This document shows, one piece after another, positions 31,776 through 43,346 of a DNA stretch of 64,000 nt; within the stretch, counting starts at the first letter, position 1; each line of letters begins with the position of its first letter. Below the pieces are notes generated by a model that was not told the origin of the DNA, did not search any database, and saw only the letters and a list, made by a program, of their open reading frames with translations. Both the position numbers and the translations under genes were made by a program. Source of the DNA: Arthrobacter sp. C9C5 (GTDB lineage Bacteria; Actinomycetota; Actinomycetes; Actinomycetales; Micrococcaceae); assembly GCF_013359735.1 (NCBI RefSeq), contig NZ_JABFMX010000012.1, positions 1 to 64,000 on the forward strand, read 5' to 3'.

Positions 31776-32599
31776 TGGCAGGTGTATCGAGCGAATCGCT
31801 GACCGCGGCACTCGTCGCGTTGGAAGCCAAGCTTCCCAACGCGTCGCTGCAGTTGGCTACGGAACTCTTCGGAATCCTGGGAACGGTGGACAGCTCGGCT
31901 GGCTTGCGCCGTGCCCTGACTGACCCGTCCCGCAGCGGTGACGAAAAGTCGGCGCTGGTCAAGCAGCTCTTCGGCGGCAAAGTCTCCGCTGATGCTGTGG
32001 AGATCGCAAGCGGGCTGGCCAGCTCACGCTGGGCGTCGGCTCGTGACATCGGCGATGCACTCGAGACTCTTGCCGCTTCGGTGGTAATTGCCGTTGCTGA
32101 AAACAAGTCGGCCGTCTCTGCCTCGGGAATCAGCGGACTGGAAGCGCTGGAGAACGATCTGTTCTCCTTCAACCAGGCCGTCGATTCCAGCCACGAGGTG
32201 CAGCGTGCTCTGTCCGAGCCGCAGGCGAGCCAGGCTGCCAAGGTTGCCCTCGCCGAAAAGCTCGTGCCCCGCGCCAGCGAGGAAGCGAAAGTCCTCATCG
32301 GACAGGCAGTTTCGCAGCCCCGCGGCCTCAAGGTCACCAAGCTCGTCAGCCGTTTTGCCGAGCTTGCGGCCAAGCGCCAGCAGCGCTGGATTGCTACGGT
32401 CAGCGTCACCCGTCCGCTGACGGAGACCCAGACCAGCCGTCTGCAGGCAGGGCTCAACGCCCTGTACGGCCGTGAGCTCAAGATCAACATGAACGTTGAC
32501 CCGGCACTGATTGGTGGCCTGCGGATCCAGATCGGCGACGAAGTGGTTGACGCTTCGGTTCTCGCCCGTCTGGGCCAACTCCAGCGTCAGATTGCTTAG
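31775..32599 (+). CDS. atpH: ATP synthase F1 subunit delta
   Basis: This 274-residue stator protein is longer than the enterobacterial 177 because of an N-terminal extension of about 90 residues, a form common in actinobacteria. The C-terminal half carries the conserved NVDPALIGGLRIQIGDEVVDAS segment. It overlaps atpF by one base (TAATG), so the two are coupled. Confidence 0.95.
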
Positions 32600-32686
32600 T
32601 TAGCCGGACAAGCACAACTTACCGACAAGAAACCCCGGTCATCGTGAGCAACGATGATCACGAAAACAGGAGAGCAGGGACTGCAG

Positions 32687-34324
32687 ATGGCCGAATTGAC
32701 CATCAACGCCGACGACGTCCGTATTGCGTTGAACGAGTTCGCGGCGTCCTACGAACCCGGAAACGCAGAGCGCGTAGAGGTTGGCCGTGTAACGACCGCA
32801 GGTGACGGCATCGCCCGTGTTGAGGGCCTTCCCTCGGTCATGGCGAACGAGCTGCTTCGCTTCGAAGACGGCACGCTGGGCCTGGCCCAGAACCTCGACG
32901 TCCGCGAAATCGGTGTCATCGTCCTCGGTGACTTCACCGGCATCGAAGAGGGCCAGGAAGTCCACCGCACCGGACAGGTTTTGTCCGTTCCGGTTGGCGA
33001 CGCCTTCCTCGGCCGCGTGGTTGACCCCCTGGGCCAGCCCATCGACGACCTTGGCGAGATCAAGGCCGAAACCACCCGCGCCCTGGAACTCCAGGCGCCC
33101 GGCGTGACCCAGCGCAAGTCGGTCCACGAACCGATGCAGACCGGTCTGAAGGCTATCGACGCCATGATCCCGATCGGCCGCGGCCAGCGTCAGCTGATCA
33201 TCGGCGACCGCCAGACCGGCAAGTCGGCAATCGCCATCGACACGATCATCAACCAGAAGGCCAACTGGGCTTCCGGCGATGTGAACAAGCAGGTGCGCTG
33301 CATTTACGTGGCCATCGGCCAGAAGGCGTCCACGATCGCGGCTGTCCGCCAGACGCTTGAGGACAACGGCGCACTGGAGTACACGACCATCGTGGCTTCC
33401 CCCGCGTCCGACCCCGCCGGCTTCAAGTACCTGGCACCGTACGCCGGCTCGGCCATCGGCCAGCACTGGATGTACGGCGGCAAGCACGTCCTGATCGTGT
33501 TCGATGACCTGTCCAAGCAGGCCGAGGCCTACCGTGCGGTGTCGCTGCTGCTGCGCCGCCCGCCGGGACGCGAAGCCTACCCGGGCGACGTGTTCTACTT
33601 GCACTCCCGTCTGCTTGAGCGTTGTGCCAAGCTCTCCGACGAGCTCGGCGCAGGGTCGATGACCGGCCTGCCGCTGATCGAGACGAAGGCGAACGACGTG
33701 TCCGCCTACATCCCGACCAACGTCATCTCCATCACCGATGGCCAGATCTTCCTGCAGTCGGACCTCTTCAACGCCAACCAGCGTCCCGCCGTCGACGTGG
33801 GTGTCTCCGTGTCCCGCGTTGGTGGCGCCGCGCAGGTGAAGTCCATGAAGAAGGTCTCCGGTACCTTGAAGCTGGAGCTCGCCCAGTACCGCGACATGCA
33901 GGCATTTGCGATGTTCGCGTCGGACCTCGACGCGGCTTCCCGCCAGCAGCTGACCCGCGGCGCCCGCCTGATGGAACTGCTCAAGCAGGGCCAGTACTCG
34001 CCGTTCCCGGTCGAGGACCAGGTTGTCTCCATCTGGGCCGGCACCAACGGCTACCTCGACGACGTTCCGGTTGAAGACATCAACCGCTTCGAGACCGAGT
34101 TCCTGGAGCACCTCAAGCACAAGTCCTCCATCCTGACGACGCTGGCCCAGACCAACGTCATGGACGATGACACGGCAGAGGCGCTGAAGACCGCGATCGT
34201 GGACTTCAAGAAGGGCTTCTTCGGCGAGGGCGACAGCCTCCTGGTCGGTGCGGGGCATGAGGAGTACGCCCCGATCGACGAGGACAAGGTCGACCAGGAA
34301 AAAATCGTCAAGCAGAAGCGCTAG
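32687..34324 (+). CDS. atpA: ATP synthase F1 subunit alpha
   Basis: This 545-residue non-catalytic nucleotide-binding subunit has Walker A GDRQTGKS (about 173-180), the [18 protein letters not shown] segment, and the visible signature [14 protein letters not shown]. The ATG at 32687 gives the standard N-terminus [12 protein letters not shown]; an in-frame ATG 33 bases upstream is possible but lengthens the protein unusually. Confidence 0.97.
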   Translation: MAELTINADDVRIALNEFAASYEPGNAERVEVGRVTTAGDGIARVEGLPSVMANELLRFEDGTLGLAQNLDVREIGVIVLGDFTGIEEGQEVHRTGQVLSVPVGDAFLGRVVDPLGQPIDDLGEIKAETTRALELQAPGVTQRKSVHEPMQTGLKAIDAMIPIGRGQRQLIIGDRQTGKSAIAIDTIINQKANWASGDVNKQVRCIYVAIGQKASTIAAVRQTLEDNGALEYTTIVASPASDPAGFKYLAPYAGSAIGQHWMYGGKHVLIVFDDLSKQAEAYRAVSLLLRRPPGREAYPGDVFYLHSRLLERCAKLSDELGAGSMTGLPLIETKANDVSAYIPTNVISITDGQIFLQSDLFNANQRPAVDVGVSVSRVGGAAQVKSMKKVSGTLKLELAQYRDMQAFAMFASDLDAASRQQLTRGARLMELLKQGQYSPFPVEDQVVSIWAGTNGYLDDVPVEDINRFETEFLEHLKHKSSILTTLAQTNVMDDDTAEALKTAIVDFKKGFFGEGDSLLVGAGHEEYAPIDEDKVDQEKIVKQKR

Positions 34325-34335
34325 TTTCGCTGGCA

Positions 34336-34371
34336 GGGACTGCCGGAACCCCAGCGGGTTCCGGCAGTCCC
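34336..34371 (+). other. Strong intercistronic hairpin between atpA and atpG
   Basis: A perfect 16-bp stem, GGGACTGCCGGAACCC (34336-34351) with GGGTTCCGGCAGTCCC (34356-34371), closes on loop CAGC, 11 bases after the atpA stop. No T-tract follows, and atpG starts 29 bases later, so a simple terminator is unlikely. It may protect an upstream mRNA end or reduce read-through. Confidence 0.75.
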
Positions 34372-34400
34372 GGCCATCGGGATCTTAGGAAAGGATAAGT

Positions 34401-36831
<2,431 letters not shown>

Positions 36832-36832
36832 T

Positions 36833-37117
36833 ATGGCTGAGCTTGAGGTTGAGATTGTCGCAGCGGACCACTTCGTGTGGTCCGGAGCGGCCAAGATGGT
36901 CAAGGCCCGCACCAGCGATGGTGAAATCGGAATCCTGCCCGGCCACTCGCCCCTGCTGGCGATTCTGGCCGAAGGTGAACTGGCGATTGAGCCTGTGTCC
37001 GGTGACCGCATTGCTGTAGTTGTCGACGGCGGGTTCTTCTCCGTCGACAACAACAGGGTCGTCATTGTTGCTGACAACGCCCAAATGGGCGACGCGGCTA
37101 CTGCGGGGATCCGCTAG
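36833..37117 (+). CDS. atpC: ATP synthase F1 subunit epsilon
   Basis: This is a 94-residue subunit consisting essentially of the N-terminal beta-sandwich (LEVEIVAADHFVWSGAAKMV, GEIGILPGHSPLLAIL). The C-terminal helical hairpin found in longer epsilon subunits is almost absent, a shortened form common in actinobacteria. The ATG begins one base after the atpD stop. It is the last subunit gene of the operon. Confidence 0.95.
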   Translation: MAELEVEIVAADHFVWSGAAKMVKARTSDGEIGILPGHSPLLAILAEGELAIEPVSGDRIAVVVDGGFFSVDNNRVVIVADNAQMGDAATAGIR

Positions 37118-37127
37118 CCCGACCTTG

Positions 37128-37559
37128 ATGAACGTTACTGGTTTTCCGTTCATCGTCCTGGCAACCGTGTTTGCGTTGCTGGTCTTTGCACTGTGCCTTT
37201 CCGGGGTGCGCCGCTTCAATCTGCGGCGCGCCCTGGGCACGGTGGACGCCTCCATCTGCGTGGCTGGAAACAGCTGGCAGATGGGGGTTTGTCGTTATCA
37301 GGACAACGACCTGGAATGGTTCCGGCTTGCCTCGCTGAGCGTGCGGCCGAAACACACCTTCCGGCGCAGCTCCCTCGAGCTGCTGGGGCGCCGCGAGCCC
37401 ACCGAAGCCGAACTCGTCAAGGTGCAGCCGGAAACCGTGATCGTCGAACTGCGCTACGAGGGCAGGGACGTGCTGCTCGCGATGAGATTTGATGCCTACA
37501 CCGGCCTCTCCTCGTGGCTTGAGGCCGGACCGGTCATCGGCGTCGGCACCTGGCGCTAG
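37128..37559 (+). CDS. DUF2550 family membrane-anchored protein
   Basis: The protein has 143 residues. One N-terminal membrane helix (FIVLATVFALLVFALCLSGV) precedes a cytoplasmic domain with GNSWQMGVCRYQDNDLEWFRLASL and a conserved basic RPKHTFRRSSLELLGRR segment. It matches DUF2550, which in actinobacteria follows atpC. It starts 10 bases after atpC and is probably in the same transcript. The function is unknown; the context only suggests an envelope or energy role. Confidence 0.8.
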   Translation: MNVTGFPFIVLATVFALLVFALCLSGVRRFNLRRALGTVDASICVAGNSWQMGVCRYQDNDLEWFRLASLSVRPKHTFRRSSLELLGRREPTEAELVKVQPETVIVELRYEGRDVLLAMRFDAYTGLSSWLEAGPVIGVGTWR

Positions 37560-37564
37560 CCCCG

Positions 37565-38914
37565 GTGGGTTTCGCCGAGGGCATCCGGATCGACGACGGC
37601 CCGGTCCTATGGGCCGCGTGCGCTGCCGGACTTGTTGGGATGCTGTACCTGATCCGGCCGCACGGCGGCTGGAAGCGCGCGCCGGCACTCCGGGCCCGGG
37701 CCGTGCCGCTTGCCGCCCTCGTACTTTCCCTCGCGCTTGTGCTCGGCGTTCACTGGTTCCTTGTTTACCCCATCGCTTTCTTCCCGGACGTGCTCCCGCC
37801 CGAGGTCCTCGCATGGTCCGTCCCGGCCGTCACCGCGTTGCTGCTGGCGCTCCACCGCAGCTGGACCGTGTGGCGGTCCCTTCCACGGCCCGCCCGCCGC
37901 CGCGGGTTCGCCGTGACGGCGGCCGCGGCCGCGTTTGCCGGCGTGCTCGCGCTTTCCGCGATCCAGATCAACGCCTACTTCGGGCTGAACCACACCGTCG
38001 GTGACCTGGCAGGCGCTGCCGTCGCACGGATCCCTGGCCTTGAAGAGGGACTCAAGCGCCAGCCGGGGGAGCGCGCCCCCGTCAGCCTGGCCCGGTGGAC
38101 GCCGTCGGGAGCCCTGCCGGCGGCGGGACTGATCCGCACGGCCACAATCCCCGGCGCCGTGTCCGGCTTCCGCAGCCGGGATGCCTACGTGTACCTGCCG
38201 CCCGCCTACCAGGCCTCACCGCGGCCGGCGCTTCCCGTGCTCGTGCTCTTCTCCGGCCAGCCCGGAAGCCCTGCCGACTGGGTTACCGGCGGCGCCCTGC
38301 GGAGCCGGATGGATCGCTTCGCGGCAGCCCACCACGGAGTGGCCCCCGTGGTGGTCGTGGTCGATCCCAACGGCACCCCCAACGGCAATACCCTCTGTAT
38401 GGACAGCCGCATCGCGCGGGCCGACACCTTCCTGGCCCGGGACGTGCCCGCCTGGATCGACGGGACCCTCGACGTGGACCCCGATCCGCGGCAGTGGGCG
38501 GCCGGAGGGTTCTCCTTCGGCGCCACCTGTGCAATCCAAATGGCGACCCGGCACCCTGACGTCTACAGCGCGGCACTGGCGTTTTCGAGCGAGCAGGAGC
38601 CCGCCCTCGCCAAGGAACGGCACAAGACCATCGAGGCGTCCTTCGGCGGCGACACCGCGGCCTTCGAACGGCAGACGCCGCTGCACCTCATGCAGCACCG
38701 CCGCTTTGACGGCAACGCCCTCTACTTCGGAGCCGGCGAGCGGGATCCCCAGTTCATCGAGTACATGCACGTCCTGGCCGGCGCCGCCCGCTCAGCCGGG
38801 TTCTCCGTCGACGAGCAGGTGATTCCACGCACGGGCCATTCCTGGACAGTCGCCGCCATGGGACTGTCCGCCGGCCTCGACTTCATGGCCCCGCGATGGG
38901 GGATCAAGAAGTGA
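37565..38914 (+). CDS. Membrane-anchored alpha/beta-hydrolase (esterase)
   Basis: The protein has 449 residues. Four hydrophobic helices in the first 140 residues precede an extracytoplasmic esterase domain of the antigen 85/esterase D type. The nucleophile is Ser 317 in GGFSFGAT, preceded by VVVVVDPNGTPNG (about residue 265), and the C-terminal HSW motif (RTGHSWTV) supplies the His. The GTG start lies five bases after the DUF2550 stop. Its end overlaps the start of the MprF-like gene by 4 bases (GTGA). The substrate is unknown; an aminoacyl-lipid ester is a good candidate given its partner. Confidence 0.8.
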   Translation: MGFAEGIRIDDGPVLWAACAAGLVGMLYLIRPHGGWKRAPALRARAVPLAALVLSLALVLGVHWFLVYPIAFFPDVLPPEVLAWSVPAVTALLLALHRSWTVWRSLPRPARRRGFAVTAAAAAFAGVLALSAIQINAYFGLNHTVGDLAGAAVARIPGLEEGLKRQPGERAPVSLARWTPSGALPAAGLIRTATIPGAVSGFRSRDAYVYLPPAYQASPRPALPVLVLFSGQPGSPADWVTGGALRSRMDRFAAAHHGVAPVVVVVDPNGTPNGNTLCMDSRIARADTFLARDVPAWIDGTLDVDPDPRQWAAGGFSFGATCAIQMATRHPDVYSAALAFSSEQEPALAKERHKTIEASFGGDTAAFERQTPLHLMQHRRFDGNALYFGAGERDPQFIEYMHVLAGAARSAGFSVDEQVIPRTGHSWTVAAMGLSAGLDFMAPRWGIKK

Positions 38915-41418
38915 GGAACGGCATCCGCCGGAAGGGCATTCGCCGGATCGGGCGGCACCTGCAGAGGATTCCTTTCTCGCTGGCTTTTCTGGCGGCGTTC
39001 CTTGGAATCGGCGCAGCTACCGGCAGTTTCCTGACCGGCCCCCCTGTACCCCTGCTTGAGGTGGCCTCGGTAAGCGCCCCCGGGTTGCAGGGCGGACTGT
39101 GGTGGACCATGTTCAGCTCGCTGTTCTTCGCGACCAACCCGCTGGCCTACCTCGCGGCATCGCTGATGGTCCTGGGGCTGCTGGGCCTCGCCGAACGGCA
39201 GCTCGGAACCCTGCGCACCGCCGTATTTTTCTTTGCCGGGCAGTTCGCCGCCGTGACGCTGTTCCTGCTCATTACCCAGCTCGCTCTCTTTGCCGGCGAC
39301 GGCTGGCTCGGCCCCATGGCCGGGGACCGGCTGATCGGCCCGTACGCGGCCATCCTCGCCGTCACACTCGCGGCCGGCGCCCTCCTGCCCGCGCTGTGGC
39401 AGCGGCGGCTGCGGACCGCCGTCGTATCCGGGTCCCTGTTACTCGTGCTGTATGTGGGGCACGCGGAAACGGTGGTGGGCTTGTCCGGCGCCCTGTCCGG
39501 ACTCATGGCCGGCTGGTGGATCCAGGGAGACAAGGGGACACTCCACCGCCACCGCTCGACCGGCCGGGAGACCCGCAACCTCCTGGCGCTGACGGTGGCG
39601 ATCTTCGCCGTGGGCCCCATCATCACGGCCGCGGTGCGAAGCCCCACCGGGCCGCTGGCCCTGCTGCGGGACGTGGTGCTGAATCCGCTGCCCACGCTGA
39701 ACCAGCTGGAGCAGAACTGCGGAGGCGGCGTCGACATCACCTGCCTGAGCGCCGGGCGGGAAGGGTACGCCGGACCCCTCGGCCTGGCCCTGGCCGTGGT
39801 GCCGGTGGTGCTGCTGCTGATTTGCGCCGACGGCATGCGGCACGGACGGCGGCTGGCACTGCGGATTGCGATCCTGGTGCAGCTGGGCGTCACCGCCCTG
39901 GCAGCCGTTTACCTGGCCCTGTTTGCCCGGATTCCGCACTATCCCGGCCGGCCGCACACGGCCGTGATGGGTTCCGGCTTTGTCCACGTCCTGCCGCTCG
40001 TGGCCGTGCCGCTCGGCTTGGTGCTGCTGCTTTTCGCCAACCGGCGCCTGTTCCGGGTGGAAACCACGCGGCGGGCCCGCCGAATCCTTGCGCTGACGGT
40101 GGCGGGGACCTTCTTGGTGCTCGCCGGGGGCTATGGCACGGCATGGCTTGCCTCGGGCGGGTTGGAGCGCGACGGCGGCTGGCTGGGACTCGCCGCGGAG
40201 CTCGCCCGGCAGTACCTGCCGCTGCCCATTCCCGGCATCTACAACCGCGTGTTCCAGAACCGCAACGCGGCCGAGGCTTTCCTGTTCGCCTCCTCCGGCA
40301 TCATCTTCTGGGTCGTGGCGCTGGCCGGGGTCTGGCTGGTGCTGCTGCGCCGCCACCACGGCACGGATGCTGGAGCCGAGGACCGGGAAAGGGCCCGTGG
40401 CCTGATCCGCCAGGGCGGCGACTCGCTGTCCTGGATGGCGCTCTGGGCACCCAACACTTACTGGTTCGCTCCCGAGGGCCGCGGGGGAGTGGCTTACCAG
40501 CAGCACGGCAACGTCGCGCTGACGGTGGCGGGACCCTTCGGCCCGGCATCGCACCGCGAGGAGACTGCCGCGCTGTTCCTGGCCTACTGCACCGAGCACG
40601 CGCTGATCCCGTGCTTCTATTCCTGCACGGACGAGCTGTGGCCCATGCTTCAGGGCCGCGGCTTCCGCCGGGTTGCCGTGGCGCTGGAGACCCGGCTGGC
40701 GGTCCGCGAACTGGAGTTCAAGGGCAAGGAATGGCAAAACGTCCGGACGGCGCTGAACCGGGCGGCGAAGACCGGCGTCCGTGCCGTCTGGGGCCGTTAC
40801 CGGGAATTCTCCCCTTCGCTGCGGGCACAGTTGAGCGAGGTCTCAGAAGAGTGGGCGGCCGGCAAGTCGGTCCCGGAAATGGGATTCACGCTGGGCAGCC
40901 TAGACGAGCTCGAAGACGAAGAAGTGCTCTGCTGCCTTGCCGTGGACGCCGCGGACCGCGTGCACGGCGTCACCAGCTGGCTGCCGGTCTACGACGGCGG
41001 ACGGGTGGTGAGCTGGACGCTGGACGTCATGCGCCGCCGCGGTGACGCATTCCCCGGCGTGATGGAGTTCCTGATCGCCTCGGCCGTACTGAAGCTGCGT
41101 GATTCGGTGGAAGTGATCTCGCTCTCCGGCTCTCCGCTCGCCAGGGAGGAAGCGCGGGGAGACGGCGACGGAGGGCCGCGCGACAGCGAGGGGCTCGCCG
41201 GAATTCTGGACGTGGTGGGCCGGGCGCTGGAACCAGCTTACGGATTCCGTTCCCTGGCCACGTTCAAATCGCGGTTCAAGCCGGATTACCGCACGCTCTA
41301 CCTGTACTACCAGGATCCGTTGCAGCTGCCGGCGATGGGGCGCGCTTTGAGCCGCGCTTACCTTCCTGACCTTTCAGTCCGCCAGAGTGCGCGCCTGCTC
41401 CGCACGCTGGTGCGCTAA
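38911..41418 (+). CDS. MprF-like aminoacyl-lipid synthase with N-terminal pseudo-rhomboid membrane domain
   Basis: The protein has 835 residues. Residues about 15-210 resemble a rhomboid fold: WWTMFSSLFFATNPLAY, then LGLLGLAERQLG, and later GLSGALSGLMAGW with a Ser at residue 192. The His and Asn of the rhomboid HxxxN are replaced, so proteolysis is unlikely. More helices follow (to about 490), then a cytoplasmic DUF2156 domain (about 500-835: GGDSLSWMALW, YSCTDELWPML, GFTLGSLDELEDEE, FKSRFKPDYRTLYLYYQ) typical of lysyl- or alanyl-phosphatidylglycerol synthases that use aminoacyl-tRNA. GTG at 38911, overlapping the esterase stop, is preferred over ATG at 38896. Confidence 0.82.
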   Translation: MRNGIRRKGIRRIGRHLQRIPFSLAFLAAFLGIGAATGSFLTGPPVPLLEVASVSAPGLQGGLWWTMFSSLFFATNPLAYLAASLMVLGLLGLAERQLGTLRTAVFFFAGQFAAVTLFLLITQLALFAGDGWLGPMAGDRLIGPYAAILAVTLAAGALLPALWQRRLRTAVVSGSLLLVLYVGHAETVVGLSGALSGLMAGWWIQGDKGTLHRHRSTGRETRNLLALTVAIFAVGPIITAAVRSPTGPLALLRDVVLNPLPTLNQLEQNCGGGVDITCLSAGREGYAGPLGLALAVVPVVLLLICADGMRHGRRLALRIAILVQLGVTALAAVYLALFARIPHYPGRPHTAVMGSGFVHVLPLVAVPLGLVLLLFANRRLFRVETTRRARRILALTVAGTFLVLAGGYGTAWLASGGLERDGGWLGLAAELARQYLPLPIPGIYNRVFQNRNAAEAFLFASSGIIFWVVALAGVWLVLLRRHHGTDAGAEDRERARGLIRQGGDSLSWMALWAPNTYWFAPEGRGGVAYQQHGNVALTVAGPFGPASHREETAALFLAYCTEHALIPCFYSCTDELWPMLQGRGFRRVAVALETRLAVRELEFKGKEWQNVRTALNRAAKTGVRAVWGRYREFSPSLRAQLSEVSEEWAAGKSVPEMGFTLGSLDELEDEEVLCCLAVDAADRVHGVTSWLPVYDGGRVVSWTLDVMRRRGDAFPGVMEFLIASAVLKLRDSVEVISLSGSPLAREEARGDGDGGPRDSEGLAGILDVVGRALEPAYGFRSLATFKSRFKPDYRTLYLYYQDPLQLPAMGRALSRAYLPDLSVRQSARLLRTLVR

Positions 41419-41502
41419 TTCACGGCCGGTGCCATTATCCGCCTGCCGTTAAGGGGAATCCCGGCAAACAATGCGGCTGCCTGAGGGGTTTAAACGCAAA
41501 GA

Positions 41503-41534
41503 AATGATCCCCGGCACTAATGCCGGGGATCATT
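41503..41534. terminator. Intrinsic terminator (cspA and MprF-like gene)
   Basis: A perfect 14-bp stem, AATGATCCCCGGCA with TGCCGGGGATCATT, closes on a 4-base loop. It lies between the convergent MprF-like gene (+) and the cold-shock gene (-). Confidence 0.8.
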
Positions 41535-41574
41535 CATGCAGCGGTACTGCCGGAAGCAGTATTGCCGAAAGAGA

Positions 41575-41778
41575 CTAGACCAGCGTGACGCCGGTAGCCT
41601 GGGGGCCCTTGGCGCCCTGGCCGATCTCGAACTGAACGCGCTGGTTCTCGTCGAGGGTCTTGAAGCCGCCGGTCTGGATCTCGGAGTAGTGAACGAAGAC
41701 ATCGCCATCGGAGTCATCCGGGGTGATGAAGCCGAAGCCCTTTTCAGCGTTAAACCACTTGACGGTTCCCTGTGCCAT
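41575..41778 (-). CDS. Cold-shock protein (CspA family)
   Basis: This 67-residue single cold-shock domain has RNP1 KGFGFITP and RNP2 VFVHYSEI, and binds single-stranded nucleic acid as an RNA chaperone. AGGAGA lies five bases before the ATG. The long upstream stretch with two hairpins suggests a structured leader, as known for other cold-shock mRNAs. Confidence 0.96.
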   Translation of the reverse strand: MAQGTVKWFNAEKGFGFITPDDSDGDVFVHYSEIQTGGFKTLDENQRVQFEIGQGAKGPQATGVTLV

Positions 41779-42082
41779 TTAATTCTCCTCATTGTGGATC
41801 TTGAAGAAGTCCGGCGCACTTTGCCCCGGGCTTGGTCACTCTGCGAGAAGAACCTTGGCTTCCGCCCGGATTGACCGGGCCTTGGCGGCAGGAGCTTCAC
41901 GCTCGCAACATGTCTTGCGAGCATGAAAAACACCTACACAAAGACTGGTACAAGAATTTCATGCCGCCTGCGTCAGGTCAACGGGCGCGGCTCATAATTC
42001 CAGAAATTTTATGTAAAGAGTTCATGAACGAGATCGCGGCCGCGGAAAGCGTTCGGAACTGCCGGGAGCGCCGAAAGACACA
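41779..42082 (-). promoter_or_regulatory. Upstream region and probable structured leader of the cold-shock gene
   Basis: This gap of 304 bases has no convincing gene. In the cspA-sense strand it contains a perfect 8-bp hairpin with a 6-base loop (41901-41922, GCTCGCAA/TTGCGAGC) and a 6-bp hairpin with a 5-base loop (41864-41880, GCCCGG/CCGGGC), both upstream of the ribosome binding site. A TTGACC hexamer at about 41977-41982 (minus) may be a -35, but I cannot fix a good -10. The region is visibly more AT-rich than its surroundings on its nagA side. Confidence 0.45.
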
Positions 42083-43312
42083 TTAGGAAAGCGGTGCCAG
42101 CCATTCCCCGCAGCGCATTACGCGGTAAAGGCCGAGTCCGGAATTGACGACGACGGCGTCGGCCCGCAGCCCGCGGCGCAGGGAGCCCACTTCGGCGCCG
42201 AGCCCGAGGACCGCGGCGGGGACCGCAGTGGCCGAGCGGACGGCGTCGGGCAGCGGCACACCGGCGGCGACGGTGCGGCGGACGACCTCGAGCAGGGTGG
42301 CGGTGCCGCCGGCGAGGGAACCGCCGGCATCGAGGCGGGCGACGCCTGCCGAGACGGTGACGGCGGAGCGGCCGAGGCTGTACGCGCCGTCGGGCAGGCC
42401 CGCGGCGGCCATCGAATCGGTCACCAGTGCGATGTTGGCGGCGCCGGCCAGCTGGAACACCGTGGCGACGACGGCCGGGTCCAGGTGCGTGCCGTCGGCG
42501 ATCAGCTCAAGCACCGCCTCGCCGGACGCGGCGCTGCGCAGGCACGCGGCGACGGGGCCCGGGGCCCGGTGATGCAGGGGCGGCATGCCGTTGAACAGGT
42601 GGGTCACCGTGGGCCGCGTGCCGCGCCCGGACGACTCCGCCCGCAGTGCCTCCCCGGCCGAGCGCAGCGCCGCCGCGGCGGTGGCGTCGTCACAGTCGGT
42701 ATGGCCCAGCGAGGGCACCACGCCGTGCCCGGCCAGCAACGGGACGAGTCCGTCCGCCCCGGAAAGCTCGGGGGCGAAGCTCATCGTGGCGAGGGTGCCG
42801 CGTGCGGCGGCCACCAGCTCGGCGAGGAGTCCCGGATGGGGATCGCGCAGGAAGTCCGCGTCCTGCGCACCGCACCGCGCCGCGGCGAGGAAGGGGCCCT
42901 CCAGATGGATGCCGGCCAGCAGGCCTTCCTCGCTCAGTCCGGCGAGCAGGGCGATTCCGTGCAGCAGCGACTCCCGGGAGGCGGTCACGAGGCTGGCGAG
43001 CAGGGTGGTGGTCCCGGAACGGTGCAGGAAGTCGATGGCACGCCGCGCCGGGATCTCCCCGCCGCCGGGGAAGTCGCCGCCGTACGCGCCGTGGCAGTGC
43101 AGGTCCACCAGTCCCGGAAGGATCAGGGCGCCGGGCGGCAGCTCCGGGGCCGGCGCGTCACGGAACCCGGCGGCCTCGGGGTTGAATCCGGCGGCGGGGC
43201 CGGCGTACGCGATCCGTCCGCCCGCCACGGCCATGACGGCGTCGTGCTGCACGGCACCGTCGCTGACCAGGGTGCCGTACAGCAGGTGCCGCCCGGCCTG
43301 GGTGAGGTTCAT
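42083..43312 (-). CDS. nagA: N-acetylglucosamine-6-phosphate deacetylase
   Basis: This 409-residue amidohydrolase removes acetate from GlcNAc-6-P, feeding amino-sugar catabolism and wall recycling. Metal and catalytic motifs are VDLHCHGAYGGDF, GIHLEGPFLA, SLGHTDCDDATAAAA, THLFNGMPPLHHRAPG and ALVTDSMAAAGLPDG. The ATG follows a TAGACT box by 6 bases, so it is probably leaderless. The next enzyme of the pathway, NagB, is encoded about 10 kb away at 53366. Confidence 0.96.
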   Translation of the reverse strand: MNLTQAGRHLLYGTLVSDGAVQHDAVMAVAGGRIAYAGPAAGFNPEAAGFRDAPAPELPPGALILPGLVDLHCHGAYGGDFPGGGEIPARRAIDFLHRSGTTTLLASLVTASRESLLHGIALLAGLSEEGLLAGIHLEGPFLAAARCGAQDADFLRDPHPGLLAELVAAARGTLATMSFAPELSGADGLVPLLAGHGVVPSLGHTDCDDATAAAALRSAGEALRAESSGRGTRPTVTHLFNGMPPLHHRAPGPVAACLRSAASGEAVLELIADGTHLDPAVVATVFQLAGAANIALVTDSMAAAGLPDGAYSLGRSAVTVSAGVARLDAGGSLAGGTATLLEVVRRTVAAGVPLPDAVRSATAVPAAVLGLGAEVGSLRRGLRADAVVVNSGLGLYRVMRCGEWLAPLS

Positions 43313-43318
43313 GCTCAG

Positions 43319-43324
43319 AGTCTA
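43319..43324 (-). promoter_or_regulatory. -10 box of leaderless nagA
   Basis: TAGACT, six bases (CTGAGC), then the ATG on the minus strand. Confidence 0.5.
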
Positions 43325-43346
43325 GGGCGGGTCCGCCGGGATGGCC

